From: JANSYL01 sp965229695
GTDB lineage: Bacteria > Pseudomonadota > Alphaproteobacteria > Rhodobacterales > Rhodobacteraceae
Direction of reading: 5' to 3'
Assembly: GCA_965229695.1 (NCBI GenBank)
Contig: OZ245921.1
Coordinates: forward strand, 3,596,001-3,660,000
DNA: 64,000 nucleotides
The notes beneath the pieces are model-generated. The model did no database searches. It was not told the DNA's origin and saw only the letters and a program-made list of their open reading frames with translations. The translations under genes and the position numbers were made by a program. Shown piece by piece: positions 44,508 to 52,696 of this stretch. Position 1 is the stretch's first letter, and every line of letters starts with the position of its first letter.

Positions 44508-45385
44508 GCAAGACGCCCGATATCCTTTGCATCGGTTCGGTCCTTTGGGATCAGATCGGGCGCACCGATCTGGCAATGATCGCGGGCAATGATAAGCCTG
44601 GGCGGATCACTCGGCTGCCCGGCGGCGTAGCGCTGAACATTGCGATGACGCTGAAACGCATGGGCCTTAGCCCCGCTCTGCTGTCGGTGGTTGGCAAAGA
44701 CCCGCAGGGCCAATCGCTGCTTACCGCCTGCGCCGAGATGGGGCTGATCACCGCTCATGTGCTGACCGACCCGGAACTGCCCACCGACCAATATATGGCG
44801 ATTGAAGCGCAGGGCCAATTGATCGCCGCTATCGCGGATGCCCATTCACTGGAGGCGGCGGCCGGTCGTATTCTCGCCCCCTTGCGGGATGGCCGCCTGG
44901 GCCGCCCCGCCGCCCCTTGGGCCGGGCCCATTGCGCTGGATGGCAACCTGACACTCGCGCTTTTGAGCGAGATCGCCGACGATCCGACCTTTGCCGCCGC
45001 CGATCTGCGCATTGCCCCGGCCTCACCAGGCAAGGCCGAGCGCTTGCGCCCGTTCCTGAGCCATCCGCGCGCGACCTTTTATGTCAATTGCGAAGAGGCG
45101 GGCCTGATCACCGGGCAAGCCGCGCCAACGGCGCAGGCAGGTGCGGATGCCCTGATCCAGGCGGGCGCGGCGCGGGTCTTGGTGACCGATGGCGGGGCCC
45201 TCGCGGTTGAGGCCACGCCTTCTGGCAGCATCGCCTGCACACCGCCAGCGATCACGCCCCGGCGGGTGACCGGCGCTGGCGACACCTTCATGGCGGCCCA
45301 TATCGCCGCCGAAATGCAAGGGCTGGACCGCAAGGCCGCGCTGGCCCGCGCGGTGGAAGCCGCGGCCGATTACGTGGCGGGATAA
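44504..45385 (+). CDS. PfkB-family kinase, probable pseudouridine kinase
   Basis: 293 residues. PfkB signatures: an N-terminal IGSVLWDQIGRTD, GGVALNIAMTLKRMG and the C-terminal GAGD at 257-260 with catalytic Asp260. On its own the substrate would be open, but it is directly followed by psuG and so probably phosphorylates pseudouridine (PsuK role, by context). It starts inside the pdxA stop codon. Confidence 0.85.
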   Translation: MSKTPDILCIGSVLWDQIGRTDLAMIAGNDKPGRITRLPGGVALNIAMTLKRMGLSPALLSVVGKDPQGQSLLTACAEMGLITAHVLTDPELPTDQYMAIEAQGQLIAAIADAHSLEAAAGRILAPLRDGRLGRPAAPWAGPIALDGNLTLALLSEIADDPTFAAADLRIAPASPGKAERLRPFLSHPRATFYVNCEEAGLITGQAAPTAQAGADALIQAGAARVLVTDGGALAVEATPSGSIACTPPAITPRRVTGAGDTFMAAHIAAEMQGLDRKAALARAVEAAADYVAG

Positions 45386-45391
45386 CGACAG

Positions 45392-46300
45392 ATGGATGAT
45401 TTGATCCTTTATTCAGACGAGGTTGCCGCCGCCAAAGCCAAAGGCGCGCCTGTGGTAGCGCTGGAAAGCACGATCATCACCCATGGCATGCCGTTTCCTC
45501 AAAACCTGGAAACGGCCCGCACGGTCGAGGCGGAAATACGCAAGGCCGGGGCCACACCGGCAACCATCGCCGTGATGGGCGGGCGGATACGCGTGGGACT
45601 GCCGGATGGTGATCTTGAACGCCTGGCGCGCGCGAAAGATGTGGCCAAGCTAAGCCGCGCCGATTTAGCGGCCTGCCTCCACCGTGGCGCAACCGGGGCC
45701 ACAACCGTGGCAGCCACGATGATTTGCGCCGCCCGCGCCGGTATTTCGGTTTTCGCGACCGGCGGCATCGGAGGCGTGCATCGCGGCGCTGAGGAGAGCT
45801 TTGACATCTCCGCCGATCTGCAAGAGCTGGCGCAAACCCCGGTGACGGTGGTCTCAGCGGGGGCCAAAGCCATTTTGGACCTGCCCAAAACGCTCGAAGT
45901 GCTGGAAACCCTAGGCGTACCGGTCATTGCCTTCGGTCAAAGCGCCCTGCCCGCCTTTTGGTCGCGCGACAGCGGTTTACAAGCGCCGCTGCGCTTTGAC
46001 GATGCCAAGGATATCGCCGCCGCCCACCAAATGCGCGCGCAACTCGGTCTGCCTGGCGGACAATTGGTGACCAATCCGATCCCTGAAAAGGACGAAATAC
46101 CCGCCGCGACCCTGACCCCCTTCATCGCTCAAGCCACCAAGGAGGCCGAGGCCCAAGGCATCAGCGGCAAGGAGGTGACGCCATTTTTGCTGCAAAGGCT
46201 GTTCGAGCTGACCCAAGGCCAAACCTTGGTGGCCAATATTGCCTTGGTTTTGAACAATGCGCGGCTGGCTGCGCAGATTTCGCGGGCGCTTGCGGCCTAA
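45392..46300 (+). CDS. psuG: Pseudouridine-5'-phosphate glycosidase
   Basis: 302 residues. Cleaves pseudouridine 5'-phosphate to uracil and ribose 5-phosphate. Family motifs: VALESTIITHGMPFPQNLETA, GATPATIAVMGGRIRVGL, FATGGIGGVHRGAE and SRDSG. It lies six bases after the kinase gene, giving a complete pseudouridine breakdown pair, and likely uses the same transcript as pdxA. Confidence 0.95.
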   Translation: MDDLILYSDEVAAAKAKGAPVVALESTIITHGMPFPQNLETARTVEAEIRKAGATPATIAVMGGRIRVGLPDGDLERLARAKDVAKLSRADLAACLHRGATGATTVAATMICAARAGISVFATGGIGGVHRGAEESFDISADLQELAQTPVTVVSAGAKAILDLPKTLEVLETLGVPVIAFGQSALPAFWSRDSGLQAPLRFDDAKDIAAAHQMRAQLGLPGGQLVTNPIPEKDEIPAATLTPFIAQATKEAEAQGISGKEVTPFLLQRLFELTQGQTLVANIALVLNNARLAAQISRALAA

Positions 46301-46392
46301 TCGCCCGTCTCAAGGCTGATGGCTTGTGCGCTTTGGCCCGCGCGCCTACATAAAGACCTGTCCGACCCTAGGTAAACATCCAACCCACGACC

Positions 46393-47103
46393 ATGCAGCT
46401 TCCTGAAACGCCACCGCCGCCCAAACGTGGGTTTCTAGCGGGTTTGCGGTCTAGCTTTCTGACCGGATTGATCGTCATTGCCCCGATTGGGATCACGATC
46501 TGGCTGCTATGGACGATGGTGGGATGGATCGACAGTTGGGTTTTGCCCTTCATTCCCAACGCCTATAATCCGGCGATCCTGATCCAGGAATATACCGGCC
46601 TGACGGTCGATATTCGCGGCATTGGGGTGGTGACCTTCCTGATCTTCACCGTGCTGGTGGGCTGGATCGCCAAGGGCATCATTGGCCGTTCGCTGATCCG
46701 GTCGACGGAGTCGCTGGTCCTATCGATCCCGCTGATCCGCTCGGTCTATTCCGGGCTGAAGCAAATCGCCGAAACGATCCTGCAGCAAGGCCAACAGAAT
46801 TTCGACAAAGCCTGCCTGGTCGAATACCCGCGCAAGGGGATTTGGGCGATTGCGTTTATCTCGACCACCGCCAAGGGCGAGGTCGCGCGCCGACACGGAC
46901 CGGAGGAGATGGTTTCGGTCTTCCTGCCGACAACGCCAAACCCGACCTCGGGCTTTTTGCTATTTCTGCCCAAGAAAGACGTGATCGTTCTGGATATGGC
47001 GGTAGAAGACGCGGCGAAGCTGATTATCTCGGCCGGTCTGGTCTATCCCAATGGCGATGGCGCGCCCAATGGCGAAACCAACCTGCCCGACGCGGCAGAG
47101 TAG
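46393..47103 (+). CDS. DUF502 family membrane protein
   Basis: 236 residues. Two transmembrane segments (about 18-40 and 72-95; FLTGLIVIAPIGITIWLLW and GIGVVTFLIFTVLVGWIAKG). The soluble region has IPLIRSVYSGLKQIAETIL and VSVFLPTTPNPTSGFLLFLPKKD, matching DUF502. Function unknown. It ends at a shared terminator with the solute-binding protein gene. Confidence 0.9.
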   Translation: MQLPETPPPPKRGFLAGLRSSFLTGLIVIAPIGITIWLLWTMVGWIDSWVLPFIPNAYNPAILIQEYTGLTVDIRGIGVVTFLIFTVLVGWIAKGIIGRSLIRSTESLVLSIPLIRSVYSGLKQIAETILQQGQQNFDKACLVEYPRKGIWAIAFISTTAKGEVARRHGPEEMVSVFLPTTPNPTSGFLLFLPKKDVIVLDMAVEDAAKLIISAGLVYPNGDGAPNGETNLPDAAE

Positions 47104-47113
47104 CGGGCAGAGC

Positions 47114-47140
47114 AAAGGCGATCCCCAAGGGATCGCCTTT
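47114..47140. terminator. Bidirectional terminator hairpin
   Basis: Perfect 12-bp stem AAAGGCGATCCC / GGGATCGCCTTT with a three-base loop, between the convergent DUF502 and solute-binding protein genes. The A and T runs at the stem ends serve both strands. Confidence 0.8.
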
Positions 47141-47172
47141 ACCAAGATCATTCAAGCATTTCGGGCCGCGCT

Positions 47173-48984
47173 TTACGGCGTTTCGACCCACCATACATCC
47201 GGCTGCCATCCGATCCAATCGCCATAGATTGGCAGGTGATCAGGGAAGCGCAGTTCCGCGTTATGGGCGATCCGGCTGATCGGGTTGAAATAGAACGGCA
47301 CCGCGTATCGCCCCGCGATCAACACGCGGTCCAGCGCGCGTACGGCTGCCACATAGTCGTCCTGACTGGCGGAGTTCAGCATTTGATCGATCATCGCGTC
47401 GATGGCCGGGTGACACACACCCATCATGTTGCGAGACCCCTCCGAGCTTGCGGCCTCGCAACCCCAATAATTGTATTGCTCGTTGCCGGGGCTTAGCGAC
47501 AGACCCCACCGGTAATAGATCATGTCGAAATCGAACACATCGCGGCGTTCCCGGAACTGCGCAGCATCGACCCGGCTGACATCAACACCGATCCCAAGCC
47601 GCTCCAAGGCTTCGGAATAGATATTGATGATGGCGTCGTTTTCGGCGGAACCGGTTTGCAGCAGGATGCGGATGACGAAAGGCGCACCACCCGGCATCGT
47701 CATCACGCCATTTTCAACGGTGAAGCCCGCAGCCTCCATCAGCGCCATCGCCTGCGCGATGCCACGGCGGTTCGATTCCTGGCCATTGGATTCGGGCAGC
47801 GCGTAGCCTTCCATCGTGCCGGGCAGCAAATCATCGGCAAAGGGGGCGAGAAACTCGGCCACACGCCCCTCGGCCGGGCCGCCAAGATTGCCCAAAGGTG
47901 AGTTCCCGAAATAGGAGGTCACGCGCGGCTCCACGCCTGCATTCAGCGTTTCATTGATAAATTCAAAGTTGAAAGCCTGGATCAACGCCTCGCGCACGCG
48001 CCAATCCTCAAAGCCGGGATTACGCGTGTTCATGACCAGGCCAACCATGCCAGACGGGCGCTGGTGCGGAATTTCCGACAACACGACGTCGCCCGCCTGC
48101 ACGCGCGGGAAATCGTAATCCTCGGCCCAGGTCTGGGCGTTGGTTTCCCGCATCGTGGTCAACTCGCCCGAGGTAAAGGCCTCGCGCATGGCCACCCCAT
48201 CCCCAAAGAACTCCATCCGGATCTCGTCGATGACATTGGTGCCGCGGCGGAACGGCAAGTCCGCCCCCCAATAATCGGGATTGCGGCGGAGCGAGACAAA
48301 CCGGCCCGCTTCAAAGTCATCGATCACATACGGGGCCGAGGAAATCGGGATGGTGTCGAGCCCCGATTCCGCGAAATCCACCCCCTCCCACTGGGCGGCT
48401 TGCAGCACCGGGCGCATCCCCATGATCATCGCCAATTCCCGGTCGGGATCCGAAAAACTGATACGCACGGTGCGCTCGCCCACCGCCTCGATGCTCGAGA
48501 CCCGTGTCCAAGAATTTAGATAACGCGGATGCCCTTCGCTGCCCAACGTCTCAAAGGTCCAGATCACGTCCTCGACCGTGACCGGGCTGCCATCAGAGAA
48601 TCGCGCCTCGGGGCGGAGCGTGTATTCGACCCAAGAATGGTCCTGAGCCACCTCAACCGATTCGGCCAGAACCCCGTAAAGGGTGAAGGGTTCGTCGTAA
48701 GACCGCCCCATCAGCGACTCGTAAGCCAAAAACCGCAACTGCCAGGGAACCGATCCGCGGCGGATATGTGGGTTCAAACTGTCGAAGCTTCCGACCTCGC
48801 CGGTGACGATCCGACCGCCGGTGGGCGCGTCAGGGTTGGCATAGGTCAGATGCGCAAAATCTGGGGGCAAAGCAGGGTCGCCATACATAGCAATGCCATG
48901 CTGGGGTTCTGCACCGGCGCCTGTGGACAGCCCCGTAACCAGGCCCAAAACCATCAAAAATTTCGCGAAACACTGCGTCTGCAT
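47173..48984 (-). CDS. YejA-like extracellular solute-binding protein (family 5)
   Basis: 603 residues. A signal peptide (FLMVLGLVTGLSTGAGA) is followed by a family 5 oligopeptide/nickel-type binding protein: HGIAMYGDPALPPDF, ARFSDGSPVTVEDVIWTFE and YYRWGLSLSPGNEQYNYWG. Best matches the YejA branch, which delivers peptides to YejBEF. The permease and ATPase genes are not adjacent, so it is an orphan in this window. Confidence 0.9.
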   Translation of the reverse strand: MQTQCFAKFLMVLGLVTGLSTGAGAEPQHGIAMYGDPALPPDFAHLTYANPDAPTGGRIVTGEVGSFDSLNPHIRRGSVPWQLRFLAYESLMGRSYDEPFTLYGVLAESVEVAQDHSWVEYTLRPEARFSDGSPVTVEDVIWTFETLGSEGHPRYLNSWTRVSSIEAVGERTVRISFSDPDRELAMIMGMRPVLQAAQWEGVDFAESGLDTIPISSAPYVIDDFEAGRFVSLRRNPDYWGADLPFRRGTNVIDEIRMEFFGDGVAMREAFTSGELTTMRETNAQTWAEDYDFPRVQAGDVVLSEIPHQRPSGMVGLVMNTRNPGFEDWRVREALIQAFNFEFINETLNAGVEPRVTSYFGNSPLGNLGGPAEGRVAEFLAPFADDLLPGTMEGYALPESNGQESNRRGIAQAMALMEAAGFTVENGVMTMPGGAPFVIRILLQTGSAENDAIINIYSEALERLGIGVDVSRVDAAQFRERRDVFDFDMIYYRWGLSLSPGNEQYNYWGCEAASSEGSRNMMGVCHPAIDAMIDQMLNSASQDDYVAAVRALDRVLIAGRYAVPFYFNPISRIAHNAELRFPDHLPIYGDWIGWQPDVWWVETP

Positions 48985-49063
48985 CTGTGAACAATCCTCG
49001 TTGCCCCAATGTCTGTTATAAAATTAGGCTATCTGCGCGCTGCCTGCTTTTCAAACTTTTCGA

Positions 49064-49093
49064 TTGGACAACGAGCAGGGCTTTGCTTATAAA
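49064..49093 (+). promoter_or_regulatory. Promoter of the candidate small RNA
   Basis: -35-like TTGGAC at 49064-49069, an 18-base spacer and -10-like TATAAA at 49088-49093. Predicted start near 49100. Confidence 0.5.
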
Positions 49094-49099
49094 GGTGGC

Positions 49100-49176
49100 A
49101 CTGCTCGATAGGTTTCTTGCCTGTATGAAACCTGCCTCAATAACTTAACGCCAGCTTCGTGCTGGCGTTTTTTTTT
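49100..49176 (+). ncRNA. Candidate small RNA gene of about 77 nt
   Basis: Between the solute-binding protein gene and bdhA. After a promoter-like sequence come a hairpin (AGGTTTC 49110-49116 / GAAACCT 49127-49133, ten-base loop TTGCCTGTAT), a single-stranded stretch GCCTCAATAACTT, and a strong terminator (49147-49176). No reading frame of note. The terminator cannot serve the solute-binding protein gene, which runs the other way, and no other plus-strand gene lies upstream, so an independent RNA is the simplest reading. Family not identified. Confidence 0.6.
49147..49176 (+). terminator. Terminator of the candidate small RNA
   Basis: Nine-bp stem AACGCCAGC / GCTGGCGTT with loop TTCGT and at least seven following T. 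Confidence 0.9.
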
Positions 49177-49288
49177 GTGCAACAGGTTCACGCGAATATT
49201 TTGGGGGCCTGCGCCCGCTTGCTCTGTATCTCGCAGCCGCAGCATGTAGACTGCCGCACAAGCGAAGATACCCAGATGGAGCATTGCA

Positions 49289-50074
49289 ATGGCCCTGACC
49301 ACCGACCTGTCCGGCAAAACTGCCGTCATCACCGGTTCAAACTCTGGCATCGGGCTTGGCATCGCCTGGGAACTGGCCAAGGCGGGCGCGGATGTGGTGC
49401 TAAACTCCTTCACTGATCGGGAGGAAGACCATGCCATCGCAGCCGAGATTGCCGAGGCCACCGGCGTCACCGCGCGCTACATCAAAGCTGACATGTCGAA
49501 GGGCGGCGAATGCCGGGATCTGATCGCACAGGCCGGGGCCTGCGATATTCTGGTGAACAATGCTGGTATCCAGCATGTCGCGCCCATCGATCAGTTCCCG
49601 GTCGAAAAATGGGATGCGATCATCGCCATCAACATGAATTCGGCGTTTCACACCACGGCCGCTGCCCTACCCGTGATGCGGGCTGCCGGTTGGGGCCGCG
49701 TGGTTAATATCGCATCCGCCCACGGGCTGACCGCCTCCCCCTTCAAAGCGGCCTATATCGCGGCCAAGCATGGTGTGGTCGGCATGACCAAGACCGTGGC
49801 CCTGGAAACCGCCGAAGAGCCAATCACCGCCAATGCGATCTGCCCAGGCTATGTGCTGACGCCTCTGGTCGAGGCGCAGATCCCCGACACCATGAAAGAA
49901 TACAATATGGGCCGGGACGAGGTGATCAAAAACGTCATGCTCAAACGCCAGCCGTCGAAAGAATTTGCCAGTGTCGAACAGATGGGTGGGACAACGGTGT
50001 TCCTGTGTTCGGACGCCGCCGCCCAGATCACCGGCACGACGATCAGCGTCGATGGCGGCTGGACGGCGCTTTAA
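49289..50074 (+). CDS. 3-hydroxybutyrate dehydrogenase
   Basis: 261 residues; a short-chain dehydrogenase. Cofactor loop TGSNSGIG at 15-22, catalytic Ser143, Tyr156 and Lys160 (YIAAK). The sequence around SAHGLTASPFKAAY and the C-terminal INGTTISVDGGWT-like end (GTTISVDGGWTAL) fit BdhA, which oxidises 3-hydroxybutyrate to acetoacetate with NAD+. The stop is followed at once by repeat copy D. Confidence 0.92.
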   Translation: MALTTDLSGKTAVITGSNSGIGLGIAWELAKAGADVVLNSFTDREEDHAIAAEIAEATGVTARYIKADMSKGGECRDLIAQAGACDILVNNAGIQHVAPIDQFPVEKWDAIIAINMNSAFHTTAAALPVMRAAGWGRVVNIASAHGLTASPFKAAYIAAKHGVVGMTKTVALETAEEPITANAICPGYVLTPLVEAQIPDTMKEYNMGRDEVIKNVMLKRQPSKEFASVEQMGGTTVFLCSDAAAQITGTTISVDGGWTAL

Positions 50075-50134
50075 GGGGCTCCGCCCCCGGCGCTGCCGCG
50101 CCTCCCCCGCCATATTTTGGGGATAAAGAGGAAG
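50075..50134 (+). repeat. Tandem-hairpin intergenic repeat (copy D)
   Basis: Hairpins GGGGC-TCC-GCCCC (50075-50087) and GGCGC-TGCC-GCGCC (50089-50102), then TCCCCCGCCATATTTTGGGG and ATAAAGAGGAAG. The last bases supply the ribosome binding site of the patatin-like gene. It is almost identical to the reverse complement of copy E (51875-51932). Confidence 0.85.
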
Positions 50135-50143
50135 GGTCGTCAC

Positions 50144-51181
50144 ATGTCGAAAGCCAAACGCATCAATCTGGCCCTTCAGGGGGGCGGTGCCCATGGCGCC
50201 TTTACCTGGGGCGTGCTCGACGCGCTGCTCGATTGCGATGAAATCGAGATCGCAGGCATGTCGGGCACCTCTGCCGGGGCGTTGAATGGAGCGGCGGTGA
50301 AGGCAGGGCTTTCCTGCGGATCACGAGATTTGGCCAAAGAGAACCTTGCCTGGGTTTGGGAACAGGTGGGCGCGATTGACGATCCGCGCTTTAACCCGTC
50401 GCTCGAGGCGGTGGCCCCGGTTGCGATCAGCCATGCACTGGAAAGCTCCCTGCCCTTTGCCATGGGCGACGCCATCTCGCGCATGGTCAGCCCCTATGCC
50501 AGCGGTCCGTTCTACATGAACCCGCTGGAACGGATCGTGGATCGGTTCAAATATGCCGATATCTGCTGTCTGGATCGCGGGCCCAGTTTCTTTATCTGCG
50601 CCACCAATGTGCGCACCGGCAAAATCCGGCTTTTCACCGGGGAGGAGATTGGGCCCAAAGCCGTCATGGCCTCAGCCTGTCTGCCGACGCTTTTTCGTGC
50701 GGTCGAAATCCCCGACCCCGAAACCGGCAAGATCGAGGCGTATTGGGATGGCGGCTATACCGGCAACCCGGCGCTTTACCCGCTTTTCGATCCCGACCTG
50801 CCGCGCGACATTTTGATTGTGAATATCAACCCGCTTTACCGCGATGAGGTGCCAACCTCGGCCCGCGCGATCCAAAACCGGATCAATGAAATCAGCTTTA
50901 ACACCTCGCTTTTGCGCGAATTACGCGCCATCGCCTTTGTGCAGCGCCTGCTTGAGGACGGCGTGGTGTCAAGCAACACGATGAAAGATGTCTTGATCCA
51001 TATGGTCGCTGATGACGCGCTGATGCGGCAATTGTCCGTCGCCACCAAAATGATCGCCACGCCGCAAACGCTGCACCAATTGCGCCAAGCGGGGCACGCG
51101 GCCTGCACCGCCTTTCTTGAGGCCGATTTCGACAAGATCGGGCAGAACAGCACCGTCAACCTGCCCGATATGTTCAGCTAA
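50144..51181 (+). CDS. Patatin-like phospholipase family protein
   Basis: 345 residues from the ATG at 50144. Oxyanion loop GGGAHG at 13-18, nucleophile elbow G-T-S43-A-G and catalytic Asp202 in WDGG: the complete patatin Ser-Asp dyad. No signal peptide, so probably cytosolic. It follows bdhA, a pairing that suggests a role in lipid or polyhydroxybutyrate turnover (inference). It and the next gene are enclosed by the inverted repeats D and E. Confidence 0.92.
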   Translation: MSKAKRINLALQGGGAHGAFTWGVLDALLDCDEIEIAGMSGTSAGALNGAAVKAGLSCGSRDLAKENLAWVWEQVGAIDDPRFNPSLEAVAPVAISHALESSLPFAMGDAISRMVSPYASGPFYMNPLERIVDRFKYADICCLDRGPSFFICATNVRTGKIRLFTGEEIGPKAVMASACLPTLFRAVEIPDPETGKIEAYWDGGYTGNPALYPLFDPDLPRDILIVNINPLYRDEVPTSARAIQNRINEISFNTSLLRELRAIAFVQRLLEDGVVSSNTMKDVLIHMVADDALMRQLSVATKMIATPQTLHQLRQAGHAACTAFLEADFDKIGQNSTVNLPDMFS

Positions 51182-51202
51182 CCCAACGACCCGGCCAAGA
51201 TC

Positions 51203-51874
51203 ATGAGCGACGCGCAGCAAACCCTCACGAACCGCCTGATTGCCGAAACCCTCGGCACGCTGCTGTTGCTGGTCGCGGTCGTTGGCTCGGGGATCATGGC
51301 CGCGGAGCTTTCGCCCGACAACACCGGTGTTGCGCTTTTGGCCAATGCCATTGCAACCGGTGTGGCGCTTTACGTCTTGATTACGCTTTTCGGACCGATT
51401 TCGGGCGCGCATTTCAACCCGGCCGTGACCTTCGCCTTTTGGCAAAGGGGGGACATCGACACCAAACCTGCGCTGGCCTATGTCGCAATGCAAATCCTGG
51501 GCGGCATCCTGGGCGTCTGGCTCGCCCATCTCATGTTCGACCTGCCGATCCTGCAAAGCTCGACCACCGCCCGCAGCGGAGCCGGCCAATGGGTGGCCGA
51601 GGTCACGGCCGCTTTCGGCCTGGTCCTCACCATTCTCGGTGGCCTGCGTCACGCACCCACCCAGGTGCCCGCTCTGGTCGCGGCCTATATCACCGGCGCC
51701 TATTGGTTCACCGCCTCCACCAGCTTCGCCAACCCGGCTGTGACCATTGCCCGCGGGTTCAGCGACACCTTCGCCGGCATCCTGCCCGCCCATGTCCCTA
51801 TTTTCATCGTGATGCAGCTTATCGGCGCGTCCCTTGCCGTAGCGCTCGCCGCCCGCCTTTACCGCGCCCCGTAA
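51203..51874 (+). CDS. MIP/aquaporin family channel
   Basis: 223 residues with six membrane segments and two half-helix motifs: NPA at 72-74 (AHFNPAVTF) and NPA at 177-179 (FANPAVTIAR). The Arg after the second NPA is at 184, as in aquaporins. It lacks the Asp following NPA that is common in glycerol facilitators, so water or a small uncharged solute is more likely. 21 bases after the patatin gene. Confidence 0.9.
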   Translation: MSDAQQTLTNRLIAETLGTLLLLVAVVGSGIMAAELSPDNTGVALLANAIATGVALYVLITLFGPISGAHFNPAVTFAFWQRGDIDTKPALAYVAMQILGGILGVWLAHLMFDLPILQSSTTARSGAGQWVAEVTAAFGLVLTILGGLRHAPTQVPALVAAYITGAYWFTASTSFANPAVTIARGFSDTFAGILPAHVPIFIVMQLIGASLAVALAARLYRAP

Positions 51875-51959
51875 CCCTCTTTATCCCAGAAATATGGCGG
51901 GGGAGGCGCGGCAGCGCCGGGGGCAGCGCCCCATTGCGCATTTTTCGCAAGAAAAATGC
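51875..51959 (-). repeat. Tandem-hairpin intergenic repeat (copy E, inverted) plus a third hairpin
   Basis: Reverse-oriented copy of D: GGCGC-GGCA-GCGCC (51905-51918) and GGGGC-AGC-GCCCC (51920-51932), with the ATAAAG/ATATTT tail to the left (51876-51904). Beyond it lies a perfect nine-bp hairpin GCATTTTTC-GCAA-GAAAAATGC (51938-51959), which may be a terminator for the aquaporin-family gene. Confidence 0.85.
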
Positions 51960-51996
51960 CACCGGCGATGCGCGAAGCGCAGCGCAATCCCTTCAA

Positions 51997-52629
51997 TCAA
52001 CTCAGCGCTGTCACCCACAGGATCGTCGCATCATCCTGCGAGGTCGAAATCACGTTATGCCCCATCGAGGCGTCGTAATAGGCACTGTCCCCCCGTTTCA
52101 TATCCACCGGCGCGTAAAACTCGGTCAGCAGCCGAATGGTGCCGGTCAGCACGTATAAGAATTCTTCGCCGTCATGGCGCACCCAACCGTCAAATTCTTC
52201 AAATGCCCGCGCCCGGATACGCGCGCGGTAGGGCAGCATGGATTTCCGGGTCAAAGCGCCCGCCAACAACTCATGCTCATAGGTGGCGGTTGCATGGGCC
52301 TCGCCCTGGCCTGCCAAGGTCACCGCCATCCGCCCATTCACCGCCGCGCCCGAGGGCGGCGTGAATAGTTGCGGCACCGAAATCCCAAGCCCCACGGCCA
52401 GCTTCTTCAACGCTTCATAGGTCGGCGACATTTGGCCGTTTTCGATCTTGGACAGGGTCGACCGCGCCAAGCCCGCTTGCTTGGCCGCCTGCTCCAAGGT
52501 CCATTCCCGTTCCTTGCGGAGCGCACGCACGCGTTCGGCCAAATCAACCGGCACCCCGTCATCCCCCGCATCGCCCGAGGCGCGTGCCAAGCGGATCAGG
52601 CTGGGCTCGTCTTGAAGATCATTGCTCAT
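51997..52629 (-). CDS. XRE-cupin transcriptional regulator
   Basis: 210 residues from the ATG at 52629; the frame is open further upstream but into the divergent gene. Helix-turn-helix LAERVRALRKEREWTLEQAA with AKQAGLARSTLSKIENGQ (about 27-75) and a C-terminal cupin (EEFLYVLTGTIRLL, MKRGDSAYYDASMGHNV). Such proteins often sense a small molecule in the cupin pocket. Divergent from the acyl-CoA ligase operon across 67 bases, so it probably controls it. Confidence 0.9.
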   Translation of the reverse strand: MSNDLQDEPSLIRLARASGDAGDDGVPVDLAERVRALRKEREWTLEQAAKQAGLARSTLSKIENGQMSPTYEALKKLAVGLGISVPQLFTPPSGAAVNGRMAVTLAGQGEAHATATYEHELLAGALTRKSMLPYRARIRARAFEEFDGWVRHDGEEFLYVLTGTIRLLTEFYAPVDMKRGDSAYYDASMGHNVISTSQDDATILWVTALS

Positions 52630-52696
52630 GACCCGGCGTCTTACCCGCGCCCCGGCCTGCTTGCAACGCGGCGCGGGCGCGCGTAGGCCCAAAGCC

